NCBI GenBank assembly: GCA_003170035.1
Contig: PMZX01000361.1
Span: 633 to 23,704 of the forward strand
Direction of reading: 5' to 3'
Source of the DNA: Myxococcales bacterium
Lineage (GTDB): Bacteria; Myxococcota_A; Polyangia; Fen-1088
Length of the DNA: 23,072 bases
A program made the translations under genes and the position numbers. Of this stretch, positions 13,376-22,244 are shown one piece after another. The notes beneath the pieces are model-generated. The model did no database searches, was not told where the DNA came from, and saw only the letters and a program-made list of their open reading frames with translations. Position 1 is the first letter of the stretch. Each line of letters begins with the position of its first letter.

Positions 13376-15466
13376 CTACCGAGCCCGCAGGACGCCGACG
13401 AGAAACGCAGTACCCGACAGGACAAAGAGCGCCGAGATGGCGGCGTAGCTGGCCGGTCCGGGGACGTCGGATGCCAGCAAGGCGATGATCTGGGGCAGCA
13501 GGACCAGAACCATCAGGGCCAGGGCTGCACCCATGGGCCGAACCAGCCGGGGTGCCAGGCAGGCGAGGATCGCGAGGTAGTAGCTGGACAGATTGAAGGC
13601 CACGGGTGGCAACAGGACGGAAAGAGTGCCGCGATCTGCGTCGTTGCGCTGGCGTAGCAAGGCCAAGAGCCAAAGTGAGACGATGCCCGCGCGCAAGAGC
13701 CACGTGATGGCGCCTGGCCACCCGAGCACAGCGACGGGCTGGCCGATTCCGATGCGATTGATCGCTGCGCCAGCCGCGTGCTTGATGCTGTTGTGGAAGA
13801 AATCCACCCATAGCCCCAAACCGTCCACGGTGCAAGACAGAGCAAAGAGCAACGCCATGGCGAAGAGCGCGGACAGGAGCAAGCGCACCCGATCCCTATC
13901 AATGGGACGTCGGCGTATCCAGTCGACTGTCAGGGCCAGGCCGGGCCCGGCGAGAAGAAGAGCGGGAAAGACCTGCAAACCGGCACTGAAGCCCAGGAAA
14001 GCCCCCGCCGCACGAATGCGACCCCGGTGCAGGCACCCGAGACCAGCTACGGCGGCCAAGAGCCACAGAGAACGGCCAATGCCGCCGCCGGTCCACAGGG
14101 CGATCCAGGGAAAGCCGAGTCCAATGATCAAGGCGCCCAGCACTCCTGCGCGCGCGCCGAAACCCCAAAGCAGGCACAGAAACAGAAGCCCGTAGCCCAC
14201 GTCGTCGATGTGGCTCAGAATCGCCAGCCACGCGAGCGAGGCCGGGCGATCGCGCAGGACACAGGTGCGCAACAGCCACGTCCAGATGGGCGTGGCGTTG
14301 TAGCCGTGGTCAGTGAGAAGAGCGCCCCAAGCCGCGGGATGGAGCTGCGACTGAAAGAAGAGAGCGTCGCGACGAAAATCCGACCAGCGGGCGGAAGCGA
14401 AGCGAGACGTGCAGAGCGGGCCATTTCTCAGCGTGGCCGACAGCGGCTGCAGCTCGTTGCTGCGCAGATCGCGAACCGGCTGACGTGCATCCGAAGGCCA
14501 ACGTTGCTCCTGCGCCGCAGCCGTGGCGAGACAATCGTAGAGCCGGGTGTAGCCCAACTCGGGTGCGTACGTGGCCCCGAGAAAATAGTGGGCGGCATCG
14601 TGGTAGTGGACCGACCAGTAACCGCCGAAGAGACCGAAGTTCGTGTAGGCCAAAGGTGCCGCGAAAGCCAGCAGGCCAAGGCCCGCGCCCCGCAACAGGG
14701 CTTCCCGCCCCGCCCAGCGCCATCCCCAGGCAGCGACCGCCAGTCCGAGAAGCACCAACGGGACCGTCCCCCATAGACCGAAGGTGAAATGCACGGCCAG
14801 CCCCCCTCCCAAGGCCCCCAGGATGCATCCCACGAACTGCACTCGGGCCGAGCGTCCGGGCCAGAGAAAGACCAAGCAGCCAATACCGAACAGCCCGAGC
14901 AACAGCTTCCGCCACGCCTGCCAGCGCACGAGCTGCGCTGCCTCGGGAGCCACGATGGCAGGACGAATATCGACATCCAGGACCGGCGGGCGCCGACAGA
15001 AGAGCTGCACTTCGGAGACCGCAATCGCACCCTGCCCGGGCGCCGGCCGTACCCGCAGATAGCGCCCATGCCCGTCGAGCCCAGCCGTCATGCGTGTGCG
15101 CAGCCCGGCCTCGGCGGAGCCCATGGGTCCGGCCTGCCAAAGCGGCACCCAGTGCACCTGGTCGGCCGACAACTCGACCAGAACGGTCGATTCGGCACTG
15201 GCCTGCAGCAACCCCGCGCGTACGTTCGAGTCGACTTGGAGATCGAACACCAGAGCGGACCCCTGGGGCCCCAGCATGGTTGAGAGACTCGCGTTCGCCG
15301 GATCGCCCTCGTGGGCCAGCACGCCGTCCGTCACCAGTTGGGGGCGATACGCCGCGGTCCAAGCCGCGGGCGCGCGGCCGGCCAGAAGATTCGCCTCACC
15401 GCAGGAATCCGCCCGCGCCGGATGGACCGCGACCAGGAGAAGGGCAAGAACCAACGCACGAGCCAT
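13376..15466 (-). CDS. Polytopic membrane protein, GT-C glycosyltransferase-like, with discoidin-like N-terminus
   Basis: A 696-residue protein. An N-terminal signal peptide (MARALVLALLLVAVHPARA) is followed by a periplasmic beta-rich domain, about residues 22-165. Features such as NLLAGRAPAAW, a DGV segment, RYLRVRP and ISEVQLF-like AVSEVQLFC resemble discoidin/F5-F8C carbohydrate-binding domains. From about residue 185 to the end there are roughly ten or more hydrophobic helices, as in GT-C lipid-phosphate-sugar-dependent glycosyltransferases. A periplasmic loop near residues 285-310 reads HYHDAAHYFLGATY and then ELGYTRLYDC; its acidic residues and histidines could be catalytic. No exact family can be assigned. 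ATG 15466 is chosen over 15544 because it opens the signal peptide. It converges on the GH16 gene, with 6 nt between stops. Glycan assembly at the cell surface is an inference. Confidence 0.7.
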   Translation of the reverse strand: MARALVLALLLVAVHPARADSCGEANLLAGRAPAAWTAAYRPQLVTDGVLAHEGDPANASLSTMLGPQGSALVFDLQVDSNVRAGLLQASAESTVLVELSADQVHWVPLWQAGPMGSAEAGLRTRMTAGLDGHGRYLRVRPAPGQGAIAVSEVQLFCRRPPVLDVDIRPAIVAPEAAQLVRWQAWRKLLLGLFGIGCLVFLWPGRSARVQFVGCILGALGGGLAVHFTFGLWGTVPLVLLGLAVAAWGWRWAGREALLRGAGLGLLAFAAPLAYTNFGLFGGYWSVHYHDAAHYFLGATYAPELGYTRLYDCLATAAAQEQRWPSDARQPVRDLRSNELQPLSATLRNGPLCTSRFASARWSDFRRDALFFQSQLHPAAWGALLTDHGYNATPIWTWLLRTCVLRDRPASLAWLAILSHIDDVGYGLLFLCLLWGFGARAGVLGALIIGLGFPWIALWTGGGIGRSLWLLAAVAGLGCLHRGRIRAAGAFLGFSAGLQVFPALLLAGPGLALTVDWIRRRPIDRDRVRLLLSALFAMALLFALSCTVDGLGLWVDFFHNSIKHAAGAAINRIGIGQPVAVLGWPGAITWLLRAGIVSLWLLALLRQRNDADRGTLSVLLPPVAFNLSSYYLAILACLAPRLVRPMGAALALMVLVLLPQIIALLASDVPGPASYAAISALFVLSGTAFLVGVLRAR

Positions 15467-15581
15467 ACCCGACGATGCTACTCCACCCGGAGCACGACGC
15501 TGAGTGGGAACGACCGATGGCCGCCGGTCACGGAACAGACACACAAGGCGTACCCCTCGTTCCTCTGCGCCGCTGTCATCC

Positions 15582-16670
15582 TCAGAAGAGACTGCCCTGC
15601 CCGCTCGGTCCGTTGCGACCCGTCGACGGGAGCGGGATCTTCATGTGCTCGTAGGCCTGGCGGGTGGCCTGACGGCCACGCGGGGTGCGCACCAGGAAGC
15701 CCTGCTGGATCAGATAGGGCTCGTGCACGTACTCCAAGGTGTCGCGATCTTCGGCCAGCGCGGCAGCCAGCGCTTCGATGCCGGCCGGGCCGCCGTCGAA
15801 GCGCTCCATGATGGCGCGCAGGAGCCGGCGATCACCCTCGTCCAATCCCAGTTCGTCCACGCCCAGACGGCGCAGGCCATAATCGGCCGCCTCGCGCGTG
15901 ACCCGGCCATCGCCGCGCACCTCGGCGAAGTCGCGCACCCGGTTGAGTAGCTTGTTGGCAATGCGAGGTGTGCCGCGCGCTCGACGGCCGATTTCGAGAG
16001 CGCCTTCCTCGTCGAGACGGATGCCCAGGATGCTGGCTGAGCGCTTGACAATGGTGGTGAGCTCGGCCGGCGTGTAGAAATCGAGCCGTTCGACGATGCC
16101 GAAGCGAGAAAGCAGCGGCGAGGTGAGCTGGCCGGTGCGCGTGGTTGCGCCCACCAGGGTGAAACGCTCGATGGGAATGGCGATCGCGCTGGCGCCTGCG
16201 CCCACCCCGGTCACGATCTCGATCTTGAAGTCCTCCATCGCCGGGTAGAGGCTCTCTTCGATGATGGGCTGCAACCGGTGGATCTCGTCGACAAACAGCA
16301 CGTCGCCGCGGCCGAGCGAGGTGAGGATGCCCGCCAAGTCGCCTTTGCGCTCCAGCGCCGGCCCCGAGGTCACGCGCGCCTGGGTTCCCATCTCGTGCGC
16401 CAGCAGATGCGCCAAGGTGGTCTTGCCCAGGCCAGGCGGGCCCGACAACAGCACATGGTCCAGCGTCCCGCTGCGCTTCTTGGCCGCGGCCACGTAGACC
16501 TCGAGGTTCTCGGCCACCTTGCGCTGCCCGACGAACTCGGAAAATGAGGTCGGCCTCAGCGCCACGTCCAGCGCCTTCTCCTTGGGCGAATCCGCCTCGG
16601 GCGAGACCACGCGCGCCGAAGACTCGTGCTCGGACGGGGCGGGTCCGTCGTCATGCCGCTTGCGCGCCAT
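15582..16670 (-). CDS. ruvB: Holliday junction branch-migration helicase RuvB
   Basis: A 362-residue AAA+ ATPase. After a non-conserved charged leader of about 30 residues comes [13 protein letters not shown], then Walker A (GPPGLGKTT, residues 77-85), Walker B ([10 protein letters not shown]), and sensor/arginine-finger region [21 protein letters not shown]-terminal winged helix ends [20 protein letters not shown]. Hexameric RuvB drives branch migration of recombination intermediates together with RuvA, and RuvC cuts them. The ATG overlaps the ruvA stop by one base (TAATG) with GGAGGAAG just upstream, so the pair is translationally coupled. All motifs are intact. Confidence 0.97.
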   Translation of the reverse strand: MARKRHDDGPAPSEHESSARVVSPEADSPKEKALDVALRPTSFSEFVGQRKVAENLEVYVAAAKKRSGTLDHVLLSGPPGLGKTTLAHLLAHEMGTQARVTSGPALERKGDLAGILTSLGRGDVLFVDEIHRLQPIIEESLYPAMEDFKIEIVTGVGAGASAIAIPIERFTLVGATTRTGQLTSPLLSRFGIVERLDFYTPAELTTIVKRSASILGIRLDEEGALEIGRRARGTPRIANKLLNRVRDFAEVRGDGRVTREAADYGLRRLGVDELGLDEGDRRLLRAIMERFDGGPAGIEALAAALAEDRDTLEYVHEPYLIQQGFLVRTPRGRQATRQAYEHMKIPLPSTGRNGPSGQGSLF

Positions 16671-17278
16671 TACTTCCTCCTCATGGCTGCCAGCGCTTCT
16701 TTGATGAGGTCAGGCGTGGGCTTGCTCTCGTCGAGCGCCGACAGGATCGCCTCGAACTCGCTCGCCCGGTAGCCCAGCGCCTGCAGGGCGCCGAAAACCT
16801 CGCCCAGCCGGCCCGGGGGCACATGGCCCGGGAGAGGAAAGACCGTGGATGGGTCGCGTCCCGCGCTCGCCGGCACGCCGATCTTGTCGCGCAGTTCGAC
16901 CGCCATGCGCTCGGCTGTCTTGCGACCCACGCCGCGAATCCTGGTCAGGGTGGCCAGGTCAGCCGCGCGGATGGCGCGGACCAGCTCGCCGATGGGCAAA
17001 CCGGACAGGATTGCAACCGCGACCTTGGGGCCCACTCCCTGCACGGTGAGAAGGGTCTCGAACATGCGGCGCTCGTCGGGCTCCGCGAAACCATAAAGCT
17101 GCAGAGGACCGTCCTGCACCGCATGCGTGTATACGAACAAGCGCGCCTCGGCACCCGGGGCCGGCAGGGCACGCTGCGCGGCCGCGGTGACAGTCAGGGC
17201 GTAGCCCACGCCACCTGCCTCGATCACCACGCCATCGGGGTTCTTCTCAAGCAAGGTGCCGCGCAGCGAAGCAATCAT
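16670..17278 (-). CDS. ruvA: Holliday junction-binding protein RuvA
   Basis: A 202-residue protein of normal length. Domain I is an OB fold ([20 protein letters not shown] and following, residues 1-65). Domain II has two helix-hairpin-helix motifs, [16 protein letters not shown] and [19 protein letters not shown], that grip the junction arms. A flexible Pro/Gly linker leads to the C-terminal three-helix domain III (about 155-202), which contacts RuvB. Tetrameric RuvA holds the junction open and square for the RuvB motors. It is directly upstream of ruvB with a one-base overlap. About 240 nt of non-coding sequence separate it from the RCK-like gene, so ruvAB may have its own promoter. Confidence 0.96.
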   Translation of the reverse strand: MIASLRGTLLEKNPDGVVIEAGGVGYALTVTAAAQRALPAPGAEARLFVYTHAVQDGPLQLYGFAEPDERRMFETLLTVQGVGPKVAVAILSGLPIGELVRAIRAADLATLTRIRGVGRKTAERMAVELRDKIGVPASAGRDPSTVFPLPGHVPPGRLGEVFGALQALGYRASEFEAILSALDESKPTPDLIKEALAAMRRK

Positions 17279-17519
17279 TGGACGGCCGAGGACACAGAGG
17301 TGAGAGGAGAGAGCACGGAGGGCGTCATCGTCGGGAGCCTACCCCTGCCTGGGCGTCCGTGGCTAGTTTCGCTAGCGACCGTATTCTGGGCCTCGCCTCT
17401 GTCCTCTGTGCTTTCAGCAGCACGCGGCCGCCGAGTCGCGTGGGGAGTCGGCGAGCTCCCCCTGCGGGGACTTCTTGATTCGTCCTGCACCGTGGAGATC
17501 TCCCTTTCGCCAGTTTCTC
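17279..17519. other. Non-coding region with several dyads, upstream of ruvA
   Basis: These 241 nt hold no supported gene. Visible structures are an imperfect inverted repeat (17288-17304 with 17392-17406), a small hairpin GCTAG/CTAGC (17362-17376), GGGGAG/CTCCCC (17442-17461) and the palindrome GGAGATCTCC (17494-17503). The motif GAGGACACAGAGG resembles short dispersed CACAGAG-type repeats seen in various bacterial genomes. The ruvAB promoter presumably lies here, but I cannot point to it. Confidence 0.5.
17288..17406. repeat. Imperfect inverted repeat flanking a 17362-17376 hairpin
   Basis: The left arm GAGGACACAGAGGTGAG (17288-17304) and right arm CTCGCCTCTGTCCTC (17392-17406) are near-complementary, differing by a two-base insertion and one other mismatch. 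About 87 nt lie between them, including the hairpin GCTAG-TTTCG-CTAGC. The size and form suggest a small palindromic repeat element, not a coding unit. Confidence 0.45.
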
Positions 17520-17798
17520 CTAGCGCTGCAGATTGATCCGGCGTGCCGCCAGCACACGGTCGCCGGCCGCGAGCGCGACGCCAGGACCGGCGGGCTGGAA
17601 TGCGGCCATGCCTCGCTTGACAAGCAGCGAACGCTCCCGTGCAGCCATGACAGTTCCCCCTGAGCCGCGACCGTCTATCGTGCGGTCGACAATCAGCAGC
17701 AGGTGATCGCGTACGATCAGGCCGCACATCGATGCCGTGATTACTGTGACCGAAGCCGCGGCGCCCACCTTCGTGGGCGAATGCCCAGAGCTGCGCAC
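17520..17798 (-). pseudogene. C-terminal part of RCK/TrkA-type gene, out of frame
   Basis: This frame continues the upstream RCK gene after a one-base shift. From SPTKVGAAASVTVITASM it reads through RDHLLLIVDRTIDGRGS to LVKRGMAAFQPAGPGVALAAGDRVLAARRI. The last stretch is the typical end of a TrkA-C-like domain (a Pro-Gly, then LxxGDRVLxA). The stop is at 17520-17522. It has no good ribosome binding site of its own and only makes sense fused to the preceding ORF. Switching from the upstream frame needs a -1 shift (or +2) near 17795-17810. A sequencing error, a true mutation or ribosomal frameshifting are all possible; no classical slippery heptamer is evident. Confidence 0.6.
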
Positions 17799-18184
17799 AG
17801 GGGACCGGAGAGTTCCTGATCAAACAGGCGCACCACCACGGGCACGGCCGGCGCCGCCTGCCGCGCGTGCAGCGCGATGGTCACATTCACCAGATCGCTG
17901 TCAGTGGCCGCTATCAGCGCTTTTGCGCGGGCCAGGCCGGCGCGAGCCAGCAGACCCTCGTCGCGGGCATCGCCTCTGAGAATGTTCAGTTCTTCGTTGG
18001 GCGCCGGATCCCCTGCCTCGGCCGCCGAGGGCAGCGTGATCACGGTGACCCGTTCGCCCAGGCGGCGGAGTACATCTAGGATTCCGCGCCCGACGCGACC
18101 GAGCCCGCACAGCACCACATGACCGCCGTCCATAGTCGTGGCCTGGCTGGCGGCACCCGGCTCCTTGGTCATCGCGTTCATCAT
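17741..18184 (-). CDS. RCK_N (TrkA-N) NAD-binding protein, N-terminal part; frameshifted
   Basis: A 147-residue ORF holding a complete regulator-of-K+-conductance N-terminal domain. It has the nucleotide-binding loop VVLCGLGRVGRG (about residues 23-34), a beta-alpha pattern with NILRGDARDEGLLARAG, then AKALIAATDSDLVNVTIALHARQ and VVRLFDQELSGPLCAALGIR. Such domains bind NAD(H) or ATP and gate K+ channels or Trk transporters; no membrane partner is encoded next to it. After LCAALGIR the frame loses similarity (PRRWAPRLRSQ) and stops, while the expected continuation appears in another frame (17520-17798). The first ATG (18184) lies one base after the ruvC stop, so it belongs to the yebC-ruvC transcript. 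Other in-frame ATGs at 18181 and 18172 are possible starts. Confidence 0.7.
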   Translation of the reverse strand: MMNAMTKEPGAASQATTMDGGHVVLCGLGRVGRGILDVLRRLGERVTVITLPSAAEAGDPAPNEELNILRGDARDEGLLARAGLARAKALIAATDSDLVNVTIALHARQAAPAVPVVVRLFDQELSGPLCAALGIRPRRWAPRLRSQ

Positions 18185-18185
18185 C

Positions 18186-18677
18186 TCACTCTACAGCCCC
18201 GAGGTCGTGCCCCCGCAGCCGGGCGTGGCAGATCGCGATGGCCAGAGCGTCGGCTGCGTCAGCCTCGGGTGCGCGCCGCATGGACAGAATGGCGCGCACC
18301 AGATAGCCGACCTGGGACTTGCTCGCCCGACCGTGGCCCACGATGGTGCGCTTGACCCGCGCCGGGGCGTAGCCGACCACGGGCAGGCCGCGATCGCCGG
18401 CCACGAACAGGGCCACGCCCCGCGCCTCGCCCAGCGCCAGGGTGGCCTGCACGTTCTTGCCATAGAACGCCTGCTCCATGGCCACCTCATCGGGATGAAG
18501 CTCGTCCAGCAGTTCACGTAGTCCACGGCCGATGGTGAGCAAACGCTGGTTGCGCGGCTGACGCGACGGAGCCGAGATCACGCCGCACTCCACGTAGGCC
18601 AGTTTCGACTTGCCGTAGCAGTCGACCACGCCATAGCCGAGGCGCAGGGTTCCCGGGTCGATGCCCAGAATGCGCAT
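18186..18677 (-). CDS. ruvC: Holliday junction resolvase RuvC
   Basis: A 163-residue endonuclease with the RNase-H-like fold that makes paired cuts in Holliday junctions. The catalytic acids are in place: Asp in MRILGIDPGTLR, Glu in VAMEQAFYGKN, and the Asp pair in EADAADALAIAICH. VKRTIVGHGRASKSQVGYLV matches the conserved region before the last acids. ATG 18677 gives the canonical N-terminus; ATG 18695 would add six residues (MSAAGR) and the frame is open further upstream into yebC. Neither start has a strong Shine-Dalgarno. It lies 43 nt after yebC and one base before the RCK-like gene, in a minus-strand recombination cluster with ruvA and ruvB. Confidence 0.95.
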   Translation of the reverse strand: MRILGIDPGTLRLGYGVVDCYGKSKLAYVECGVISAPSRQPRNQRLLTIGRGLRELLDELHPDEVAMEQAFYGKNVQATLALGEARGVALFVAGDRGLPVVGYAPARVKRTIVGHGRASKSQVGYLVRAILSMRRAPEADAADALAIAICHARLRGHDLGAVE

Positions 18678-18720
18678 GCGGCCTGCTGCGGACATGCGAA
18701 TGCAGCCAGCTTCGTGCTTG

Positions 18721-19470
18721 CTAGGAGACGTTGGCCAGGGTGGCCTCGTCCACATCGAGGTTCGAATACACGTTCTGCACGTCGTCGTGGTCTTCCAGTG
18801 CGTCGAGCAACTTGAGCGCGGAGTCCGCCTCCTTGCCGGCCAGGTGGGTCTTGTTCTGCGGCACCATGGTCACTTCGGCAGAAGCCGGGTCAGGTAGGCC
18901 GGCCTTCTTCAGGCCGTCGCGAATGCGTTCGAATTCCTTGGGCTCGGTGATGACAGTGAATATCTCTTCCTCGCTGCGCACATCATCGGCACCCAGCTCG
19001 ATGGCCGCATCGGTCAGCTTGTTTTCGTCGACATGGGCCTTCTCATACACGATCACACCCTGCTTCTTGAACATCCACGCCACCGAGCCTGAGCCCGCCA
19101 GGTTTCCGTTACTCTTGGTTAGCAGACTGCGGATCTCGCCCGTGGTTCGGTTGCGGTTGTCGGTCATGATCTCGGCCAGGATGGCCACGCCGCCCGGGCC
19201 AAAGACCTCGTAGGTGAACTCTTCGTAGTTCACGCCTTCCAAATCACCCGTGCCCTTCTTGATGGCGCGGTCGATGGTGTCGTTCGGCATGTTCTGGCCG
19301 CGCGCCTTGTCCACCGCCGAGCGCAAACGGGGGTTGCCGTTGATGTCACCACCACCAAGTCTGGCCGAGATGGTGATCTCCTTGATGACCTTGGTCCAGA
19401 CCTTCGACTTCTTGGAGTCGGAGGCCTCTTTCTTGTGCTTGATCTTCGACCATCTGTTGTGACCGGACAT
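18721..19470 (-). CDS. yebC: YebC/TACO1 family protein
   Basis: A 249-residue protein with the unmistakable N-terminus [18 protein letters not shown]. Further conserved blocks are [20 protein letters not shown], the [20 protein letters not shown] region, [13 protein letters not shown] and the acidic C-terminal [17 protein letters not shown]. The family was long annotated as a DNA-binding transcription regulator; more recent work ties YebC/TACO1 members to translation through difficult stretches such as proline runs. It commonly lies just upstream of ruvC, as here. The start at 19470 has no clear Shine-Dalgarno sequence; TGCTACAAA, similar to an extended -10, ends 6 nt before the ATG. Confidence 0.95.
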   Translation of the reverse strand: MSGHNRWSKIKHKKEASDSKKSKVWTKVIKEITISARLGGGDINGNPRLRSAVDKARGQNMPNDTIDRAIKKGTGDLEGVNYEEFTYEVFGPGGVAILAEIMTDNRNRTTGEIRSLLTKSNGNLAGSGSVAWMFKKQGVIVYEKAHVDENKLTDAAIELGADDVRSEEEIFTVITEPKEFERIRDGLKKAGLPDPASAEVTMVPQNKTHLAGKEADSALKLLDALEDHDDVQNVYSNLDVDEATLANVS

Positions 19471-19587
19471 GCTGGCTTTGTAGCACTTTTCGCTCGCAAA
19501 TGCCTCGCCCTCAGGGGCAAACCTGCCGCCCTGACAACGCAGCGCACCGCAAGGAACCCATCCGTCCTGAGACCACTCGCGGAGCCC

Positions 19588-20805
19588 TTACCATCCCGGC
19601 GTGGGCATCTCAGGGGAACTGGTCCAGGCGCCTGCCTGGTCGCAGGCGTCGACCGGGACCCGGTGTACGCTCATGCCGTTCCAGGCCGTGGCGCTCACAT
19701 CGACCCAGCCACCGTACTGGCTGACCACGATCCCTTCCCCGCTGACCAGCCGAACCGCCTCGCCACTGTTTGACAGGCCATCGGCTCCTATGCGGCCCGA
19801 TACGGGAACAATCACCGTGCCATCACGCGGCACTGGATCCTTGCCATCATCCGCAACGAAGGCGGCTGCCACCAGCAATGCGAAACCACCCGCCGGCACG
19901 GCCATGTCCGGCAAGGCGTCGCTGCCGGTCTTGTCTGCGATGCTCAAGCCGGCCAGCGACACCGGCTCGGTCTCCAGGTTCTTCAACTCGACGAACTCCT
20001 GCGTGTATTCGGATCCAGCGGGATTGCCCAGCACCTCGGTGATGACGAGCCGGGGAACCTTCGGCGGCAGGTGTAGCGCAACCACGGCAGAGTCCGCGCT
20101 GTTGCCGGCGCGATCCACGGCGCGCACGATGGCCTGAGCGTCCACATCGAACGGCAGATCTGGAAGATGCGTCAGCAGGTCGAACTTGGTGCCAATCTCG
20201 CCCGCAGCCAGAGGGGTTTCCTCGCCGCCGGCGGTGATGACGATCTCGAACCACGCCGCCTCGTCAGTCACGAACTGCGCGTGCACGCATCCTTCGGCGA
20301 TGGTCATCGCGAAACCGCTGATCAGAGGAGCGTATTCGTCAGGCGCGTCAGCGGTGGTGAACGATCCCACCTGACCGGCAGCAACAGGCTTGCCACCTTC
20401 CCAGTGCAAGGCATCCGCAACGACCTCTACGACGTACGACGTGGCTGGCGCCAGGGTGCTGACGGGAATGGTGGCGTAGCAGATGCCAGTGCAGGGCACG
20501 GTATCGCCCAGCACGAGCGCCACCTCGGTGCCATCGCTCGCGCGGAGTTTGAGCGGGGCACTCGCATCGGGGACCTGCAATGGCCCTGATAGACGAATGA
20601 TGACCTTCGCGAGGTTGGGAGGAACCTGCACGGCGCCGGTGGGCGGGTCGACCAGCTCTGGCAGGCCCAGAACCACACCAGCGTCAACGGCCGTTTTCCC
20701 GCCAGTCGGGGTGCTGGGCGCGCGCCGTTCCGCATCCAAGTCAGTGCTCGGGGAGCAGGCGGCACAGACAACCAGCACGAGGGAGCAAAAGCGCGCAGGA
20801 GGCAT
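19588..20805 (-). CDS. Lipoprotein with lamin-tail domain
   Basis: A 405-residue predicted lipoprotein. The signal peptide MPPARFCSLVLVVCAAC ends in a lipobox with Cys17, followed by a short polar linker. Residues about 50-155 form an Ig-like domain (PPTGAVQVPPNLAKVIIRLS, then LAPATSYVVEVVADAL, VGSFTTADAP). A second beta-rich module spans about 160-250 (ends RAVDRAGNSADSAVVALHLP). Residues about 253-405 look like a lamin-tail domain: RLVITEVLGNPAGSEYTQEF, VELKNLETEPVSLAGLSIAD, then SNSGEAVRLVSGEG and a Trp-Gly-containing strand. Lamin-tail domains occur in many secreted bacterial proteins, often beside nucleases, but no enzyme domain is present here. A structural or binding role at the cell surface is likely. 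It is transcribed apart from yebC, 117 nt downstream, and diverges from maf. Confidence 0.8.
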   Translation of the reverse strand: MPPARFCSLVLVVCAACSPSTDLDAERRAPSTPTGGKTAVDAGVVLGLPELVDPPTGAVQVPPNLAKVIIRLSGPLQVPDASAPLKLRASDGTEVALVLGDTVPCTGICYATIPVSTLAPATSYVVEVVADALHWEGGKPVAAGQVGSFTTADAPDEYAPLISGFAMTIAEGCVHAQFVTDEAAWFEIVITAGGEETPLAAGEIGTKFDLLTHLPDLPFDVDAQAIVRAVDRAGNSADSAVVALHLPPKVPRLVITEVLGNPAGSEYTQEFVELKNLETEPVSLAGLSIADKTGSDALPDMAVPAGGFALLVAAAFVADDGKDPVPRDGTVIVPVSGRIGADGLSNSGEAVRLVSGEGIVVSQYGGWVDVSATAWNGMSVHRVPVDACDQAGAWTSSPEMPTPGW

Positions 20806-20879
20806 CGCCTGCTTTATCGGACGAACCCAGTCCAGGTTGCGCGCTCATCAACCGCGCCCATCCCGGGCGCCGGTCGCTA

Positions 20880-20885
20880 TATACT
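20880..20885 (+). promoter_or_regulatory. -10-like TATACT ahead of maf
   Basis: TATACT is a near-consensus -10 hexamer, ending 13 nt before the maf ATG at 20899. No convincing -35 is seen at 16-18 nt upstream. The leader would be only a few bases long and there is no Shine-Dalgarno sequence. Confidence 0.4.
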
Positions 20886-20898
20886 CGCAGCACCGAAC

Positions 20899-21515
<617 letters not shown>

Positions 21516-21519
<4 letters not shown>

Positions 21520-22244
21520 ACCGCACGGAAGAGATTGCCGCCAACCTAGCCGACGTGCGCGCCCGCATCGCACATGCCGAGGCCAGCGCGGGTCGGGCCG
21601 CGGGCAGCGCGCGCCTGGTGGCGGTTAGCAAGACCGTGGCAGCGGCAGACATCCTGGCCGCGCTGGCCGCGGGCCAGCAGGATTTCGGTGAAAGCTACGG
21701 GCAGGAATTTCGCGACAAGGGAGTCGAGGTCGAGACCGCCGCACAAGCCGCGGGTCTGCCTCGGCCGCGCTGGCACTTCATCGGCCCTTTGCAGACCAAC
21801 AAGGTGAAATATGTGGCTGGAAAGGTGGAGCTGATTCATTCGATCGAGGCGGGCGACGTGATGGCCGAGATCGAGAGACGTGTGGCAGGGGTGGATTTGA
21901 CGGCGCCCCAGGACTGCCTCATCCAGGTCAACGTAGTCGGTGAGGTACAGAAGCACGGCTTGGCGCCGGCGGCGCTCCCAGCGTTGCTGGCCAGCTTTGC
22001 CCGCCTGACCCACCTGCGCTGCACCGGCCTGATGGTCATGCCCCCGTACAGCGACGATCCAGAGGAGTCGCGGCCTTCCTTCGCAGCCCTGCGCCGCCTG
22101 CGCGACGAACAAGCGGCCATCAGCCGGGCCAACGTCCAGCTGGCGGAGCTGTCAATGGGCATGAGCCACGACCTGGAAGTCGCGGTGGCCGAGGGCGCAA
22201 CCCTGGTCCGTGTGGGCACGGCAATCTTCGGCGAGCGCCGGTAG
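21516..22244 (+). CDS. yggS: YggS/PROSC family PLP-binding protein
   Basis: A 242-residue single-domain TIM-barrel protein of normal family length. The PLP lysine is Lys39 in LVAVSKTV. Other conserved blocks are FGESYGQEF, WHFIGPLQTNKVKYV, HSIEAGD, CLIQVNVVGEVQKHGL, CTGLMVMPPY, ELSMGMSHDLEVAVAEG and LVRVGTAIFG. The family maintains pyridoxal-phosphate homeostasis and has no proven catalytic activity. The GTG start at 21516 is set by the Shine-Dalgarno GGAGGAAG about 5 nt upstream and by the GTGA overlap with the maf stop. An open frame upstream (to 21192) is the shadow of maf. Confidence 0.94.

Noticed and set aside
14310..15362. Alternative minus-strand ORF (350 aa) inside the membrane protein gene
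   Set aside because: It is rich in Arg/Gly and lacks the hydrophobic helices and signal peptide seen in the main frame.
17442..17461. GGGGAG/CTCCCC stem as terminator of the RCK-like gene
   Set aside because: Neither strand has a T-run beside the stem, so it is kept only as a dyad within the non-coding region.
17275..17823. Minus-strand ORF (182 aa) across the RCK fragment and the non-coding region
   Set aside because: It is in the third frame, composed of Arg/His/Pro-rich sequence, and loses the TrkA-C-like pattern seen in the 17520-17798 frame.
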